From assembly GCF_001307275.1 (NCBI RefSeq), contig NZ_CP012831.1, positions 6,564,501-6,628,500 of the forward strand: a stretch of DNA of 64,000 nt, in the 5' to 3' direction. A program made the position numbers and the translations under genes. The first letter of the stretch is position 1. Each line of letters begins with the position of its first letter. A model generated the notes under the pieces. It worked only from the letters and a program-made list of their open reading frames with translations, did not search any database and was not told the origin of the DNA. Shown piece by piece: positions 44,671 to 53,976 of the stretch. The DNA is from Pseudomonas fluorescens. Lineage in GTDB: Bacteria; Pseudomonadota; Gammaproteobacteria; Pseudomonadales; Pseudomonadaceae.

Positions 44671-45396
44671 GTGACGAATCTAAGTGCCGCCCCTGAGTTT
44701 GCACCCGCCTCCACTTTATCGCCCTACCGCTTCTTCCCCCGGCTCGGAATGTTGGTGCTGGCCACTCTGGTCGTCTTCCTGGCCGCAATACCCGAGGTCC
44801 TTTTCGTACCCGCGGACATGCAGGCCTATCTGATGTTCACGACCACCTCGGGGCTCACCGCGCTCGTCCTCCTCGGCCTCTTCGCCCTGCAATACCGTGC
44901 CGATTCGCGCCCCCAGTGGTGCGGTCATGCCATTGGCAAACCCCTGCGGTGGGGGGCGGTCGGCATTGTCGGGACCTACCTGCTTTTCGGGGTTGCCGTC
45001 TTCGTGCTCGGGTTGCCCCGTGAGGTGTTCATGGCCGAGCTTCTGGACGGGCTCAACCGTTGGCAGGCCGCGATCAAGATTGCGTCGCTGATCGTGCTGC
45101 CGCCCATCGCCGAAGAGCTGTTCTTCCGCCATTACATGTTCCGGCTATTTCCCTACGAGAACAGCCGTGCCTGGACATGGATCGCGATCATCGTGACGTC
45201 GGCCGTCTTCGCCGGCATGCACATCCAATACGGAAATTGGATGACGATCGTGCTGATCTTCGCCTGTGGAGGCGTGTTCGCCATCGCCAGGGTGGTCAGC
45301 GGTGGGCTGCTGGTGCCGGTGCTCCTGCATTCGCTGACCGAGATTGTCGCACTGAGCGCTGACCAGTCTTTCTCGCTGATGGGGCTTTACGGTTGA
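44671..45396 (+). CDS. CPBP-family (CAAX/Abi-type) intramembrane metalloprotease
   Basis: This 241-residue membrane protein has about seven helices and the family's three motifs: EELFFRHYMFR near residue 150, GMHIQYG near 182, and HSLTE near 220. The glutamates and histidines bind the catalytic metal. The GTG at 44671 preceded by TGGAGTG is the likely start; the longer frame lacks a ribosome site and reads as non-coding. Substrate unknown. It converges on the next gene with a 33-bp gap. Confidence 0.85.
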   Translation: MTNLSAAPEFAPASTLSPYRFFPRLGMLVLATLVVFLAAIPEVLFVPADMQAYLMFTTTSGLTALVLLGLFALQYRADSRPQWCGHAIGKPLRWGAVGIVGTYLLFGVAVFVLGLPREVFMAELLDGLNRWQAAIKIASLIVLPPIAEELFFRHYMFRLFPYENSRAWTWIAIIVTSAVFAGMHIQYGNWMTIVLIFACGGVFAIARVVSGGLLVPVLLHSLTEIVALSADQSFSLMGLYG

Positions 45397-45429
45397 GCCA
45401 GCGGTGCCAGGCAGCGGCCCTCCACAGCT

Positions 45430-46056
45430 TCACGGCGCCTGAACCTCGACGGGTGGCAGAAGAATCTCGCCCATCTGCGGGTAGTGCATGGTCAGGACCG
45501 CCCACCTCAGCCCCTCCACGCCTGGCACGGTGCCGGATGCCTTGGATGAATGCTCGACGTAGCCGGCATATTCTTCGATGTAGCGGAGATGCTTTTCCCA
45601 GCGCGCCTGATCAAAGTTCACGCCAAAGATGATGACACTGCCCGTTGCCACCTTTTCCGCCTGGGCTTTCAAGCGGGTCATGTACCAATAGTCCTTGGCC
45701 GCGCTTTCAAACATCTTGCCCTGGTTGGCATTGGCGAAAGGGGTCTTGAGTTCAATGAAGTGAAAGCGCTTTTCATCCTGGTCGCGAATCCATAAGTCGC
45801 ATTGCTTGGAAACAATGTCCATCAGCGACCAACGCTGATCGAGCTTCACCTTGTACTCGACGCCAACATCCGCCAGTTCGCGGTCGGGGCCACGAAGCCC
45901 ACGGGCCTGGATCAGCCAGAAATAAAACTCGAACTTCAACCAGCCCTCGAAACCGTTGGCCAGGGCACTGATGGATGACGGCAGGTATTTGCGGTCTTCT
46001 TCCCACGATTGCATGAAATCGTGAAACGCTGACGCAACGTCAGAAACTCCGGGCAT
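45430..46056 (-). CDS. Uncharacterised protein with a possible PD-(D/E)XK nuclease core
   Basis: This 208-residue cytoplasmic protein has the order FEGWLKFEFYF (a helix with Glu), then KQCDLWIRD (near residue 86) and RFHFIELKTPF (near 97-107). This fits the E, D, ExK arrangement of PD-(D/E)XK folds. I know no named family for it. The core motif could also arise by chance, so nuclease activity is a hypothesis. It is a single gene between a convergent protease and a divergent secreted protein. Confidence 0.6.
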   Translation of the reverse strand: MPGVSDVASAFHDFMQSWEEDRKYLPSSISALANGFEGWLKFEFYFWLIQARGLRGPDRELADVGVEYKVKLDQRWSLMDIVSKQCDLWIRDQDEKRFHFIELKTPFANANQGKMFESAAKDYWYMTRLKAQAEKVATGSVIIFGVNFDQARWEKHLRYIEEYAGYVEHSSKASGTVPGVEGLRWAVLTMHYPQMGEILLPPVEVQAP

Positions 46057-46170
46057 GGGGCACTTCCTTGTATCGCTCTGGGGGTTTTCGGCATAGTGCC
46101 ATCACCCTCCTGATGGCTACAATGCCAGGCTATGATTTCGCAAACGTCAGCACCTCAAACAAGAGCAATA

Positions 46171-46548
46171 ATGAAAATTCACGCAACCTGCCTCGGACTG
46201 TTTGCCCTGACACTCCCACTCCCCTGGGAGTCCCTTCAGGCCTCGACGTGGCAGATCTGCCAGATGGAGCTGCGTATCGTCGAGGTCCTGAAACAACCCT
46301 ACCCGCAACTTCAGGCGCAGATCGTGAAAGCCAGGCCGAAATCCGCCTCGGTGGAGTGTCCTGCGCAAGGCTCACTGTTGACCTTCACCCCGGAAACCCC
46401 GGACTACCAAGCCACGCTCCCCCGCCGGCAATGGCCCGGCAAAGGGCAGTCGGTACGGGTGGACTACCGCTACCTGGATGGCATCTGTAAAGGCGACGGT
46501 AACTCGCATCCGTGTCGTATCAAGCACTACCCCCTGATGGGACGATAG
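46171..46548 (+). CDS. Small secreted hypothetical protein
   Basis: This 125-residue protein has a signal peptide (MKIHATCLGLFALTLPLP, cleavage near LQAS). The mature part has four cysteines, at ICQM, VECP, GICKG and HPCRI, so two disulfides are possible in the periplasm. AAGAG precedes the ATG. No family or function is recognised. Confidence 0.65.
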   Translation: MKIHATCLGLFALTLPLPWESLQASTWQICQMELRIVEVLKQPYPQLQAQIVKARPKSASVECPAQGSLLTFTPETPDYQATLPRRQWPGKGQSVRVDYRYLDGICKGDGNSHPCRIKHYPLMGR

Positions 46549-46602
46549 TCGGGCAGCCGGGGAAGGCGGCAGTTCTCGAATCAGTGAAGTCACTGATGGC
46601 CT

Positions 46603-46672
46603 CATCGCGAGCAAGCTCGCTCCCACAAAAGGGACTTGCGCAACGCCCTGTGGGAGCGAGCTTGCTCGCGAT
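46603..46672. repeat. REP pair in reversed orientation
   Basis: Two GAGCGAGC/GCTCGC-type REP copies are arranged with the ATCGCGAGCAAGC half first, the opposite orientation to the other REPINs here. It separates the small secreted protein from the convergent trmK gene. Confidence 0.88.
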
Positions 46673-46701
46673 GACGTCCGCACATCCAACCTCAATGCAA
46701 C

Positions 46702-47397
46702 TCAAGCCAACAGCGCGCTGATCCACCGGATTTGCCGGGCAATGTCTTGCCGCTTCTCTTCGGGCACGGCTTGGTGTGCCTTGGCGAAGCTGGAGAGGGT
46801 CTTTTGTTTCTGGCGCAGCAGGCGCTGCCACTTGGCCAGGAAGGTCGGGGTTCGCGCTTGCATCTGCAGCGGGCCGAAGTACAGCTCCTCGGCGGTGTAC
46901 GTCACTGGCCCGGCGCGCTCGGCGACGATGATCTCGTAGTAGAAGCGGTTTTCCCGCAGCACTTCCTCGCAAAGGATGCGGTAGCCGTTTTCCATCAGCC
47001 ATTGACGCAGCGGTTGTTCGCCACCGTTGGGTTGCAGAATCAGCCGCTCGTGCCCGCTCAGACGTGCCTTGCCGCTGTCGAGGATGTCGCGGATCGTCTC
47101 GCCGCCCATGCCGCAGAGGCTGATCGCGGTGATCCCGTCTTCCGGCTCGATTGCCGCCAGGCCGTTGGCCAGACGCACACTGATCCGCTGCTCCAGGCCA
47201 TTCTCGCCCACGGTGCGTTCGGCGGCGCGCAAGGGTGTCAACGCCACCTCGCCGGCCACCGCCGTCGCAATGACGCCACGGCGCAACAAGGCCACCGGCA
47301 GGTACGCGTGATCCGAGCCGATATCGGCCAGGTGCGCCCCCGCCGGCATATGCGCCGCCACGCGCTCCAGGCGCATGGACAATGTCTGTTCGTTCAA
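46702..47397 (-). CDS. trmK: tRNA (adenine(22)-N1)-methyltransferase, TrmK family
   Basis: This 231-residue SAM-dependent methyltransferase has motif I ADIGSDHAYLPVALLRRG near residue 24. ISLCGMGGETIRDIL near 92-106 and ILQPNGGEQPLRQWLMENGY follow, all hallmarks of TrmK. The known enzyme makes m1A22 in some tRNAs, best studied in Bacillus. Its start lies 15 bases after the galactose-dehydrogenase-like stop. Confidence 0.88.
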   Translation of the reverse strand: MNEQTLSMRLERVAAHMPAGAHLADIGSDHAYLPVALLRRGVIATAVAGEVALTPLRAAERTVGENGLEQRISVRLANGLAAIEPEDGITAISLCGMGGETIRDILDSGKARLSGHERLILQPNGGEQPLRQWLMENGYRILCEEVLRENRFYYEIIVAERAGPVTYTAEELYFGPLQMQARTPTFLAKWQRLLRQKQKTLSSFAKAHQAVPEEKRQDIARQIRWISALLA

Positions 47398-47412
47398 CTG
47401 CAGTTCCCTGGG

Positions 47413-48339
47413 TTAATCGTAGAACGGCTCGACCGCCGTCCGACTGCCGACAAAGAAGCTGTCCGCGACCAACCGCAGTGGCTGCAGGTCCATGTCGCTG
47501 GCCTTGTCGTTGATCAGTTGCTGAAAATGTCGATACACCGCGGCGTACTCGCCTTCCTCGGATACGGCCTGGCGCACACCGTCGATGCTCAACAGCGCGC
47601 CGCCGTTGTCCAGGCGCAGGACGCCTTCGGCGCAGCGAATCTCGATGCTCCAGAGTTCGTCATGGCCATGGTCGAAATCGAATTCCGCCCGGATATCGAG
47701 GTGGCGCGCATCAGCCATCTTGATGCTGGCGGCAATCGGCGACTGGCAGTTGTCCGGCACGCGCAACTCGGCGGCCTCCACGAACAACGGCAGTGCCAGC
47801 AGATGAGTCGCAATCGACAGCGCGTTGATGCCGGGATCGAAGACCCCCAGGCCACCGGGTTGCCAGATCCACGCCTGGCCGGGGTGCCACTTGCGCACGT
47901 CTTCTTTCCAATCGATCTGCACGCTGTGCAAGGTGCGACTGGCCAGCCAGTCACGGGCGGCCGCGATGCCCGGGGCGTAACGGGAATGCCAGGCGAACAG
48001 GCCGCTGACGCCTTGCTCGCGAACCTGCTCCACCAAGGCCATGGCTTCACCCAACGTGGCGCACGGCGGCTTTTCCACCAGAACGTGTTTACCGGCCGCC
48101 AGCGCCTGTTGCACCAGGGCGAATCGACCTTGCGGCGGTGTGCAAAACGCAATCGCATCGACGTGCGGGCCGTTTTCGAGCAGCTCGCCCAAGGATCGGA
48201 AGTTCTCCACCCCGGCGCAGGGCTGCCCTTGCGTGGCGACTGCCACCAGTTGGAACGCGGGGTTGGCGAGGATGGCTGGAACGTGTTGATCCTGGGCAAT
48301 CTTGCCGTAGCCCACCAGGCCGAGACGAATCGGTTGCAT
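47413..48339 (-). CDS. Gfo/Idh/MocA oxidoreductase, probable D-galactose 1-dehydrogenase
   Basis: This 308-residue NAD(P)-dependent protein has the Rossmann motif LGLVGYGKIAQ at the N-terminus and the family's catalytic EKPPCA block near residue 94. The length and the segment FAWHSRYAPGIAAARDWLA agree with bacterial galactose/arabinose 1-dehydrogenases. The ATG at 48339 starts the Rossmann fold directly. A DeoR-type regulator gene lies upstream on the same strand, suggesting sugar-responsive control. Exact sugar specificity is uncertain. Confidence 0.82.
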   Translation of the reverse strand: MQPIRLGLVGYGKIAQDQHVPAILANPAFQLVAVATQGQPCAGVENFRSLGELLENGPHVDAIAFCTPPQGRFALVQQALAAGKHVLVEKPPCATLGEAMALVEQVREQGVSGLFAWHSRYAPGIAAARDWLASRTLHSVQIDWKEDVRKWHPGQAWIWQPGGLGVFDPGINALSIATHLLALPLFVEAAELRVPDNCQSPIAASIKMADARHLDIRAEFDFDHGHDELWSIEIRCAEGVLRLDNGGALLSIDGVRQAVSEEGEYAAVYRHFQQLINDKASDMDLQPLRLVADSFFVGSRTAVEPFYD

Positions 48340-48457
48340 CGATGACTCCTGATTTTTTGTACTTGTGATCGGCCAGCAAACTAGACGCAAATCGCCTGGC
48401 GGACAATGGGGGCCGCGCAGTATCTACCTGATTGCCCAGCCCGGCGCCGCAAAGGCA

Positions 48458-49252
48458 TCAGCTACGCCGCTGTTCACGGACACTCGTCACGACGTTGGTC
48501 ACCCGCCCGTAAAAGGGCTCCAGCCGCTCACGTGGCGCATCGTGCTCCACCACCAGGGCGGCGACCTCCTCACAAGAAACCACCTGATAATGAGCGACGC
48601 TGGACAGCTTTTCGTTGGTCACTGCGGTAATCACTTGCCCACTCGCCGCCACCACTGCACGCTTGAACTCTGCGTCCTCCAGGCCGAATGCCGTGACCCC
48701 ATTGTCTGGATCGATGGCGCAGGCCCCCAGAAAACACACGTCATAACTGAACTGGCGCAATTGCTCCACCGCCGTCAGCCCGATCACACCACCGGCGATG
48801 GGATTCAAGCGCCCCCCCAGGAGAATGACTTCGGCACGGGGCAGTTTCATCAACTGCACCGCAATCAACGGCGAATTGGTGGAGAGGGTCAACTGAAGGC
48901 TCGGATCGATGGCGCCAGCAATCGCCAGGTTGGTCGACCCGGCATCGATGAACACGTGCTGGCCCACGCGCAGCAAGGCAGCGGCCGCTTGGCCGAGGCT
49001 GCCCTTGCGTACCGGGTCTTTACGCACGCGTACATCCAGCGACCCTTCGGCAGCCGGCACAAGTATCGCGCCGCCATAAACACGCTTGCATAACCCCGCC
49101 GCTGCCAATACCCCCAGGTCACGCCGGATCGAGTGTTCGGACACATTGAATTCGCTGGCCAGGTCCGCCGCGATCACCCGGCCATACCGGGCGAGACGCT
49201 GGCTGATCAATTGCTGGCGTTCACCGGGGAACGCTTCGTGGGGAGAAGTCAT
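48458..49252 (-). CDS. DeoR-family transcriptional regulator
   Basis: This 264-residue repressor has an N-terminal DeoR helix-turn-helix (RQQLISQRLARYGRVIAADLASEFNVSEHSIRRDLGVL is spread over residues 12-50). A sugar-phosphate-sensing domain follows with GSTNLAIAGAI and the LGGRLNPIAGGVIG motif. The ATG at 49252 was preferred over the upstream TTG frame. It probably controls the sugar oxidoreductase downstream or the aldo/keto reductase upstream. Confidence 0.88.
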   Translation of the reverse strand: MTSPHEAFPGERQQLISQRLARYGRVIAADLASEFNVSEHSIRRDLGVLAAAGLCKRVYGGAILVPAAEGSLDVRVRKDPVRKGSLGQAAAALLRVGQHVFIDAGSTNLAIAGAIDPSLQLTLSTNSPLIAVQLMKLPRAEVILLGGRLNPIAGGVIGLTAVEQLRQFSYDVCFLGACAIDPDNGVTAFGLEDAEFKRAVVAASGQVITAVTNEKLSSVAHYQVVSCEEVAALVVEHDAPRERLEPFYGRVTNVVTSVREQRRS

Positions 49253-49364
49253 GAGATACAACCTGCATAAACGAGCACTAATGATCATCAACGAGCAGAT
49301 AGTGCCGGTTATGCAGCGAAGCGTCAAACCCGCTCATTCCAGCGAGCGCCTGTACGATAAACGG

Positions 49365-50372
49365 TCAAGCGTTCCCTGGAACATTCGTGCCCATGCCCAC
49401 TGGCAGGAAGGGTCGAATTTCTTCGATCTCCTCGGCACTGAGGCGCAACTGCGCGCCGGCAATCAGCCCGTCGACCTGCCCGCGGCGACGGGCTCCGACG
49501 ATGGCACCGGTCACCACCGGCTTGCGCAGCACCCAAGCGATGGCGACTGCCGCCGCACTGACCCCGTGCCGTTCGCCAATACCGGCCAAGACCTCGACCA
49601 GCGCCAGGTTCGCGCTCAAGCGAGGCTCCTGGAAGTCGGCGCTTCGCGCCTTGCGCCAATCGTCGTCGGGCAATTGGGCGATACGTTCGCGCGTCATGCT
49701 GCCGGAAAGCAGCCCCGACTGAAGGGTGGAATAGGCCAAGACCCCCATTCCCGCCTGCTCGCAAAATGGCAGGACGTCTTGCTCGATGTCCCGCATCAAG
49801 GCGGAATAAGGCGGCTGAAGTGAAACGATCTCGGTTACCGCCTGGGCCCGCTTGAGTTGCGCGACATCGAAATTGGAGACGCCGATGGCGCGAATTTTCC
49901 CCTGTTCGCGGGCGGTGGCCAACGCCGAAAGCGCCTTCTCGAGCCCTTCACTGCTGCCGTCGGCAGGAAAGGCCGGCCAGTGAATCTGATAAAGGTCGAT
50001 GGTTTCGACTTGCAGTCGGCGCAAGCTTGCCTCGACCTCGGCGAGCAACGATCGAGGCGCCAGCGAGTGTGAGATCGCCTTGGTGACCGGGTCCCAGACC
50101 AGACTGCCCTTGGTGAACACCAACGGGCGCTGCGAAGCCGGCAGCCGCCGCAACAGCTGCCCGACCAGTTGCTCGGCATGGCCCAAACCATAAACCGCCG
50201 CCGTATCGATCCAGTTCACCCCGCGTTCAACGGCATATTCAAGGGCACCGAGGCTGTCCTCGTCGTCCTGTGCACCCCAACTGTATTCCCAGCCGGTGCC
50301 AGCAATGGCCCAGGTTCCCAGGCCAATGGGCGAAATCAGCAAGTCCGATGATCCAAGACGATTCTTTTGCAT
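49365..50372 (-). CDS. Aldo/keto reductase
   Basis: This 335-residue TIM-barrel oxidoreductase opens QKNRLGSSDLLISPIGLGTWAI. It has the catalytic pattern WIDTAAVYGLGHAEQLVG (Asp, Tyr), then FTKGSLVW (Lys position), DLYQIHWP (His), IGVSNF and GAIVGARRRGQV. It reduces or oxidises a carbonyl/sugar-like substrate with NADP(H). A divergent LysR gene starts 92 bases away and is a likely regulator. Confidence 0.9.
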   Translation of the reverse strand: MQKNRLGSSDLLISPIGLGTWAIAGTGWEYSWGAQDDEDSLGALEYAVERGVNWIDTAAVYGLGHAEQLVGQLLRRLPASQRPLVFTKGSLVWDPVTKAISHSLAPRSLLAEVEASLRRLQVETIDLYQIHWPAFPADGSSEGLEKALSALATAREQGKIRAIGVSNFDVAQLKRAQAVTEIVSLQPPYSALMRDIEQDVLPFCEQAGMGVLAYSTLQSGLLSGSMTRERIAQLPDDDWRKARSADFQEPRLSANLALVEVLAGIGERHGVSAAAVAIAWVLRKPVVTGAIVGARRRGQVDGLIAGAQLRLSAEEIEEIRPFLPVGMGTNVPGNA

Positions 50373-50464
50373 AGCGAGTTCTCCACAGATGATGTGGGCA
50401 GTATCCGCGAGGGATCTCATGACGATAAGATGGGTAATCTTATTTGAAATACTGAACTGTATTC

Positions 50465-51367
50465 ATGAGTCAGCACCCCGATCTTTCCGAACTGGATGCC
50501 TTTGCCGCCGTCGCTCGCCATCGCAGCTTTCGCAAGGCCGCCGACGAGCGTGGCGTTTCGGCCTCGGCATTGAGCCACGCCATGCGAGCCCTGGAAGCAC
50601 GCCTGGGAGTCAGGCTACTCAACCGCACCACGCGCAGCGTTACCCCGACCGAGGCCGGCCACCAGCTATTGGCAACACTGGCCCCTACCCTGCAGCAGGT
50701 TGCCGATGCCTTGGCCCAATTGACCTCGTTGCAGGATGTGCCCGCCGGCAAGCTTCGCCTCAACGTGGCGCGTCCGGCGGCGCGTGCAGTATTTGCGAAG
50801 GTGCTCGCACCGTTCGTGGCCAGGTATCCCCGCATTCAACTGGACCTGGTCAGCGATGATGGCTTGACCGATATCGTCAACGGCGGCTTTGACGCCGGCG
50901 TGCGCTTTGGCGAAAGCCTGGCCGGCGACATGATCGCCGTCCCTGTCGGCCCCCCTCAATCGTTCGTGACCGTAGCCGCGCCAACCTACCTGGCCGCGAA
51001 GGGGATCGCCCAGGCTCCACGGGATTTGCTCGAGCATGCCTGCATCGCCCGGCGTTTTCCCAGCGGCAAACTCTACGCTTGGGAGTATCAGGCAGAGGGA
51101 CAACCGATCCGGTTGTCCGTCACCGGCCCGCTCATTCTTGAAGACGATGCGCTGATGATCCAGGCGGCGAAAGATGGCGCCGGGATTGCCTACGTCTACG
51201 AGGAGCTGGCACGCGACGACCTCCGCAATGGGCGTCTCACGGAACTGCTCGCGCAATGGAAAGCGCCGCCAAGCCGGTTTTTCCTCTATTACCCCAGCCG
51301 ACGCCATGTACCGCCGGCCCTGAAAGCGCTCATCGAGTTCATCCGGGCGGATGATTGGCTAACCTGA
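50465..51367 (+). CDS. LysR-family transcriptional regulator
   Basis: This 300-residue regulator has an N-terminal winged helix (AVARHRSFRKAADERGVSASALSHAMRALE spread over residues 14-44) and a LysR substrate domain. It is of the CrgA/AaeR-like branch (LNVARPAARAVFAKVLAPFVARYPRIQLDL). It is divergently transcribed from the aldo/keto reductase, the classical arrangement for a LysR target. Confidence 0.92.
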   Translation: MSQHPDLSELDAFAAVARHRSFRKAADERGVSASALSHAMRALEARLGVRLLNRTTRSVTPTEAGHQLLATLAPTLQQVADALAQLTSLQDVPAGKLRLNVARPAARAVFAKVLAPFVARYPRIQLDLVSDDGLTDIVNGGFDAGVRFGESLAGDMIAVPVGPPQSFVTVAAPTYLAAKGIAQAPRDLLEHACIARRFPSGKLYAWEYQAEGQPIRLSVTGPLILEDDALMIQAAKDGAGIAYVYEELARDDLRNGRLTELLAQWKAPPSRFFLYYPSRRHVPPALKALIEFIRADDWLT

Positions 51368-51513
51368 GGAAACAGCGGCAGAGGTTTCCCACGTACCGCT
51401 GTTTGCACAGTCTGGATTGGACTCGTTCGTCGCCAAGTGCTGAGGCGGGCGTTCAGTACCTGATTAACTCGGCCCAGGCGATGTTGCATTCGCGCAACTC
51501 TTGAGCCGCGCGC

Positions 51514-52266
51514 TTAGCCATTCAGCAGGCGGCCGCCGTCAAGGACGATTTCAGAGCCGACCGTCCAGCGCGATTCGTCGGATGCCAGATACAGCACTGC
51601 TTTGGCCACCTCGTCGGAGGTACCGAAGCGGCCAAGCGGAATGGTTGCCGTGATCGCTTGGTTAATCTGCTCGCGGTAAGCGTCCGGAATACCTGCCTTG
51701 TCGTAAAGCGGAGTCTCGACGGGGCCAGGGCTCACTGCATTGACACGGATGCCACGGCCTAGCAATTCGGTCGAGAGCGTCTTCGACATGTTCAGCAATG
51801 CGGCCTTCGTTGCGGCATACACGGACGAGCGATCTGCCCCTGCATGCGCGCTTACGGAAGTGGTCAACACTACGGAAGCAGGATTTGCGAAGACCGGCAA
51901 CAGCGCCTGCATCAGGAAGTATGGCCCTTTGACGTTGATGTCGAAAATGCGGTCGAACATGTCTTCCGTCCATTCCTCAATGGGCCGCCAGACGGATACG
52001 CCGGCATTGAGGAAGGCAACGTCGAGTTGGCCGTAGTGTTCCTTGATGACTTGTGCCAACTCCTTTTGTGCTGCAACGCTGGCCGAGTCGGCGCGCAACA
52101 CCGGCACTTCCGGGCCCAATTCTGCCTGGGCCTTTGCAATCGAATCGGGGTTGACGCCCGTGACGATCACGCGAGCACCCTCCGCCAGGAACTGCTTTGC
52201 CGTTTCCAGCCCGATGCCACTGGTGCCGCCAGTGATGAGCGTACGTTTACCTTGCAAGCGGGACAT
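51514..52266 (-). CDS. Short-chain dehydrogenase/reductase
   Basis: This 250-residue classical SDR has the cofactor motif TGGTSGIG near residue 12. NAG is near 86, the catalytic Ser is in TSVSAHAG, and YAATK holds Tyr and Lys near 149-153. It ends with the family-typical SEIVLDGGRLLNG. The ATG at 52266 was chosen since the Rossmann fold begins there. A divergent LysR gene starts about 125 bases away. Confidence 0.93.
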   Translation of the reverse strand: MSRLQGKRTLITGGTSGIGLETAKQFLAEGARVIVTGVNPDSIAKAQAELGPEVPVLRADSASVAAQKELAQVIKEHYGQLDVAFLNAGVSVWRPIEEWTEDMFDRIFDINVKGPYFLMQALLPVFANPASVVLTTSVSAHAGADRSSVYAATKAALLNMSKTLSTELLGRGIRVNAVSPGPVETPLYDKAGIPDAYREQINQAITATIPLGRFGTSDEVAKAVLYLASDESRWTVGSEIVLDGGRLLNG

Positions 52267-52390
52267 TTGAATTCTCCGGTGAATGACCACTGCGGTCGAC
52301 ATGGAGAAATATGCGCTCATGCTCCGAATCGGATAAGACTGCCTATTCGTATATGATTCATGCAAATCAAGCATGAATCGAGGTGGAGAA

Positions 52391-53299
52391 GTGGACCGAT
52401 TTCTTTTGATGACATGCTTCGCGCGTGCTGTGGAAACCGGGAGCTTTTCGGCGGCAGGGCGCGATCTAGGGTTGGGGCAACCCAATGTAAGCCGCTATGT
52501 AGCGGCTCTGGAGGATCATTTGCAGACGCGCTTGCTCCACCGGTCTACGCGCAAGCTATCCTTGACGCCGGAGGGCGAACGCTACTATGCGGACATCCGG
52601 CGCATCCTGGATGCGGTGGATGAATCCGAATCGTCCTTCAGGAACAGCGTCGAGCCATCGGGGCTCTTGCGCGTAGCCTGTCCGACAGCTCTCGCACACG
52701 CGTTTGTGCTGCCGCATGTGCCGGCCTTTTTGGAGCGCTACCCTCAATTGATCTTGGATCTCCAACTCAACGATCGATACGTAGACCTGGTCAATGAAGG
52801 TACCGAACTCGCCATTCGCATAGGACAACTGGAGGACAGCTCCTTGCGCGCCCGGCGTCTTGGGTGGTACGACCGGGTCTTCGTCGCCAGCAAGGACTAC
52901 TTGGCTAAACGCGGAGTTCCGCAGACCCCGGATGATCTGCGCGACCACGACTGCATCATCTACACCTTACTGTCGTCCGGGGCGACCTGGCGATTCCGTG
53001 ACGCGGACATTCCGATTGCCGGCAGGCTCAGGGTCAACTCGCCCGACGCTGTCAGTGCGGCAGTCGTGGCAGGCCTGGGTGTGGCGCATGGACCTGCGTG
53101 GCTGTTTGAGGGTGGGCTGAACAGCGGGAGATTACAGTTCATTCTCACCGACCATGCGGCTCCCCCTGTCCCCGTGCAGATGGTTTATGTCGCCAATAGA
53201 CTGCTCCCCACGCGGGCTATCGTGTTCATGGATTTCATGGCTGACGTGTTTTCAAAGATTCCAGCCTTGAACGGCAGCACCCCTTTGCCGACGCTATAA
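52391..53299 (+). CDS. LysR-family transcriptional regulator
   Basis: This is a 302-residue regulator with the DNA-binding domain MDRFLLMTCFARAVETGSFSAAGRDLGLGQPNVSRYVAALE at its start and a LysR effector domain. I chose the GTG at 52391, which has GAGGTGGAG upstream; an ATG at 52373 would add six residues. Divergent from the SDR gene, its likely target. Confidence 0.9.
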   Translation: MDRFLLMTCFARAVETGSFSAAGRDLGLGQPNVSRYVAALEDHLQTRLLHRSTRKLSLTPEGERYYADIRRILDAVDESESSFRNSVEPSGLLRVACPTALAHAFVLPHVPAFLERYPQLILDLQLNDRYVDLVNEGTELAIRIGQLEDSSLRARRLGWYDRVFVASKDYLAKRGVPQTPDDLRDHDCIIYTLLSSGATWRFRDADIPIAGRLRVNSPDAVSAAVVAGLGVAHGPAWLFEGGLNSGRLQFILTDHAAPPVPVQMVYVANRLLPTRAIVFMDFMADVFSKIPALNGSTPLPTL

Positions 53300-53386
53300 G
53301 ACAAGACGACAAAACGTGCCCCCTGACGCTCTTGCCTAAGGCTACGCTGACCGGGCCGAAATACCGGGCTGGAGTCATCGTCAAAC

Positions 53387-53422
53387 AAAAAAAAAGCCCC
53401 GCGACCGAGGACGGTGCGGGGC
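53387..53422 (-). terminator. Rho-independent terminator
   Basis: On the minus strand a GCCCCGC-x-ACCG stem pairs with CGGT-GCGGGGC through a 4-base loop and is followed by nine T residues. It lies about 60 bases beyond the stop of the lipoprotein gene that reads toward it. Confidence 0.9.
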
Positions 53423-53482
53423 AAGGGAATTGGTTGGTTGCGGCCAACCAAAGGAGCACGGTGAAAAGCGTTTACGGGCCGG

Positions 53483-53824
53483 TCAGATGCATTCCTGTGC
53501 GGCGCGTTCGAAACTCGAAGGCAGGAGGTTGGAGGCCAGCAAGTGCCGCTCGTAGATGAATACCTTGCCGCCGTCGCCGGCCTTGTAGGCTTCCAGCACG
53601 TTGTCCGCCGAGACTTTGCTCGGCACCACGATGCGGTAGCTGCGCTGGGTCTGCGAGACCATCGGGTTCAAGGCATTGCCCTGCAATTTCGGTACGACGC
53701 ATTCGGCGTATTGGGCCGGCGTCTTGCTGGTCTGCAAGGTCAGGGTCGGATCGTTCGGTGCCGAGGCACAACCGGCCAGCAACAATGGGGAAAACGCCAG
53801 GGAAAGCAGAAATAAACGGCGCAT
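53483..53824 (-). CDS. Small lipoprotein
   Basis: This 113-residue protein has a type II signal peptide with the lipobox LLAG-C18. The mature part has YAECVVPKLQGNALNPMV and a C-terminal Cys. The ATG at 53824 directly starts the signal peptide. A strong terminator follows. Similar small lipoproteins are common in Pseudomonas but I know no function. Confidence 0.8.
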   Translation of the reverse strand: MRRLFLLSLAFSPLLLAGCASAPNDPTLTLQTSKTPAQYAECVVPKLQGNALNPMVSQTQRSYRIVVPSKVSADNVLEAYKAGDGGKVFIYERHLLASNLLPSSFERAAQECI

Positions 53825-53976
53825 GGGTTGAGGTCCTGAAAATAAAAATACGGGGCTGCGTGTTCGATGGCGCTGATTTTCCAATGATTGCCGGCAAAGC
53901 AGAACTTGCATTTCGTAATGGTCACTATTACTCCTAGCAATAGTTGCAAGCCGAGAAAGATTGATGAGGACTATCC

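Noticed and set aside
49253..49327. TTG-started extension of the DeoR regulator
   Set aside because: Extra residues are not family-like; ATG at 49252 begins the known domain.
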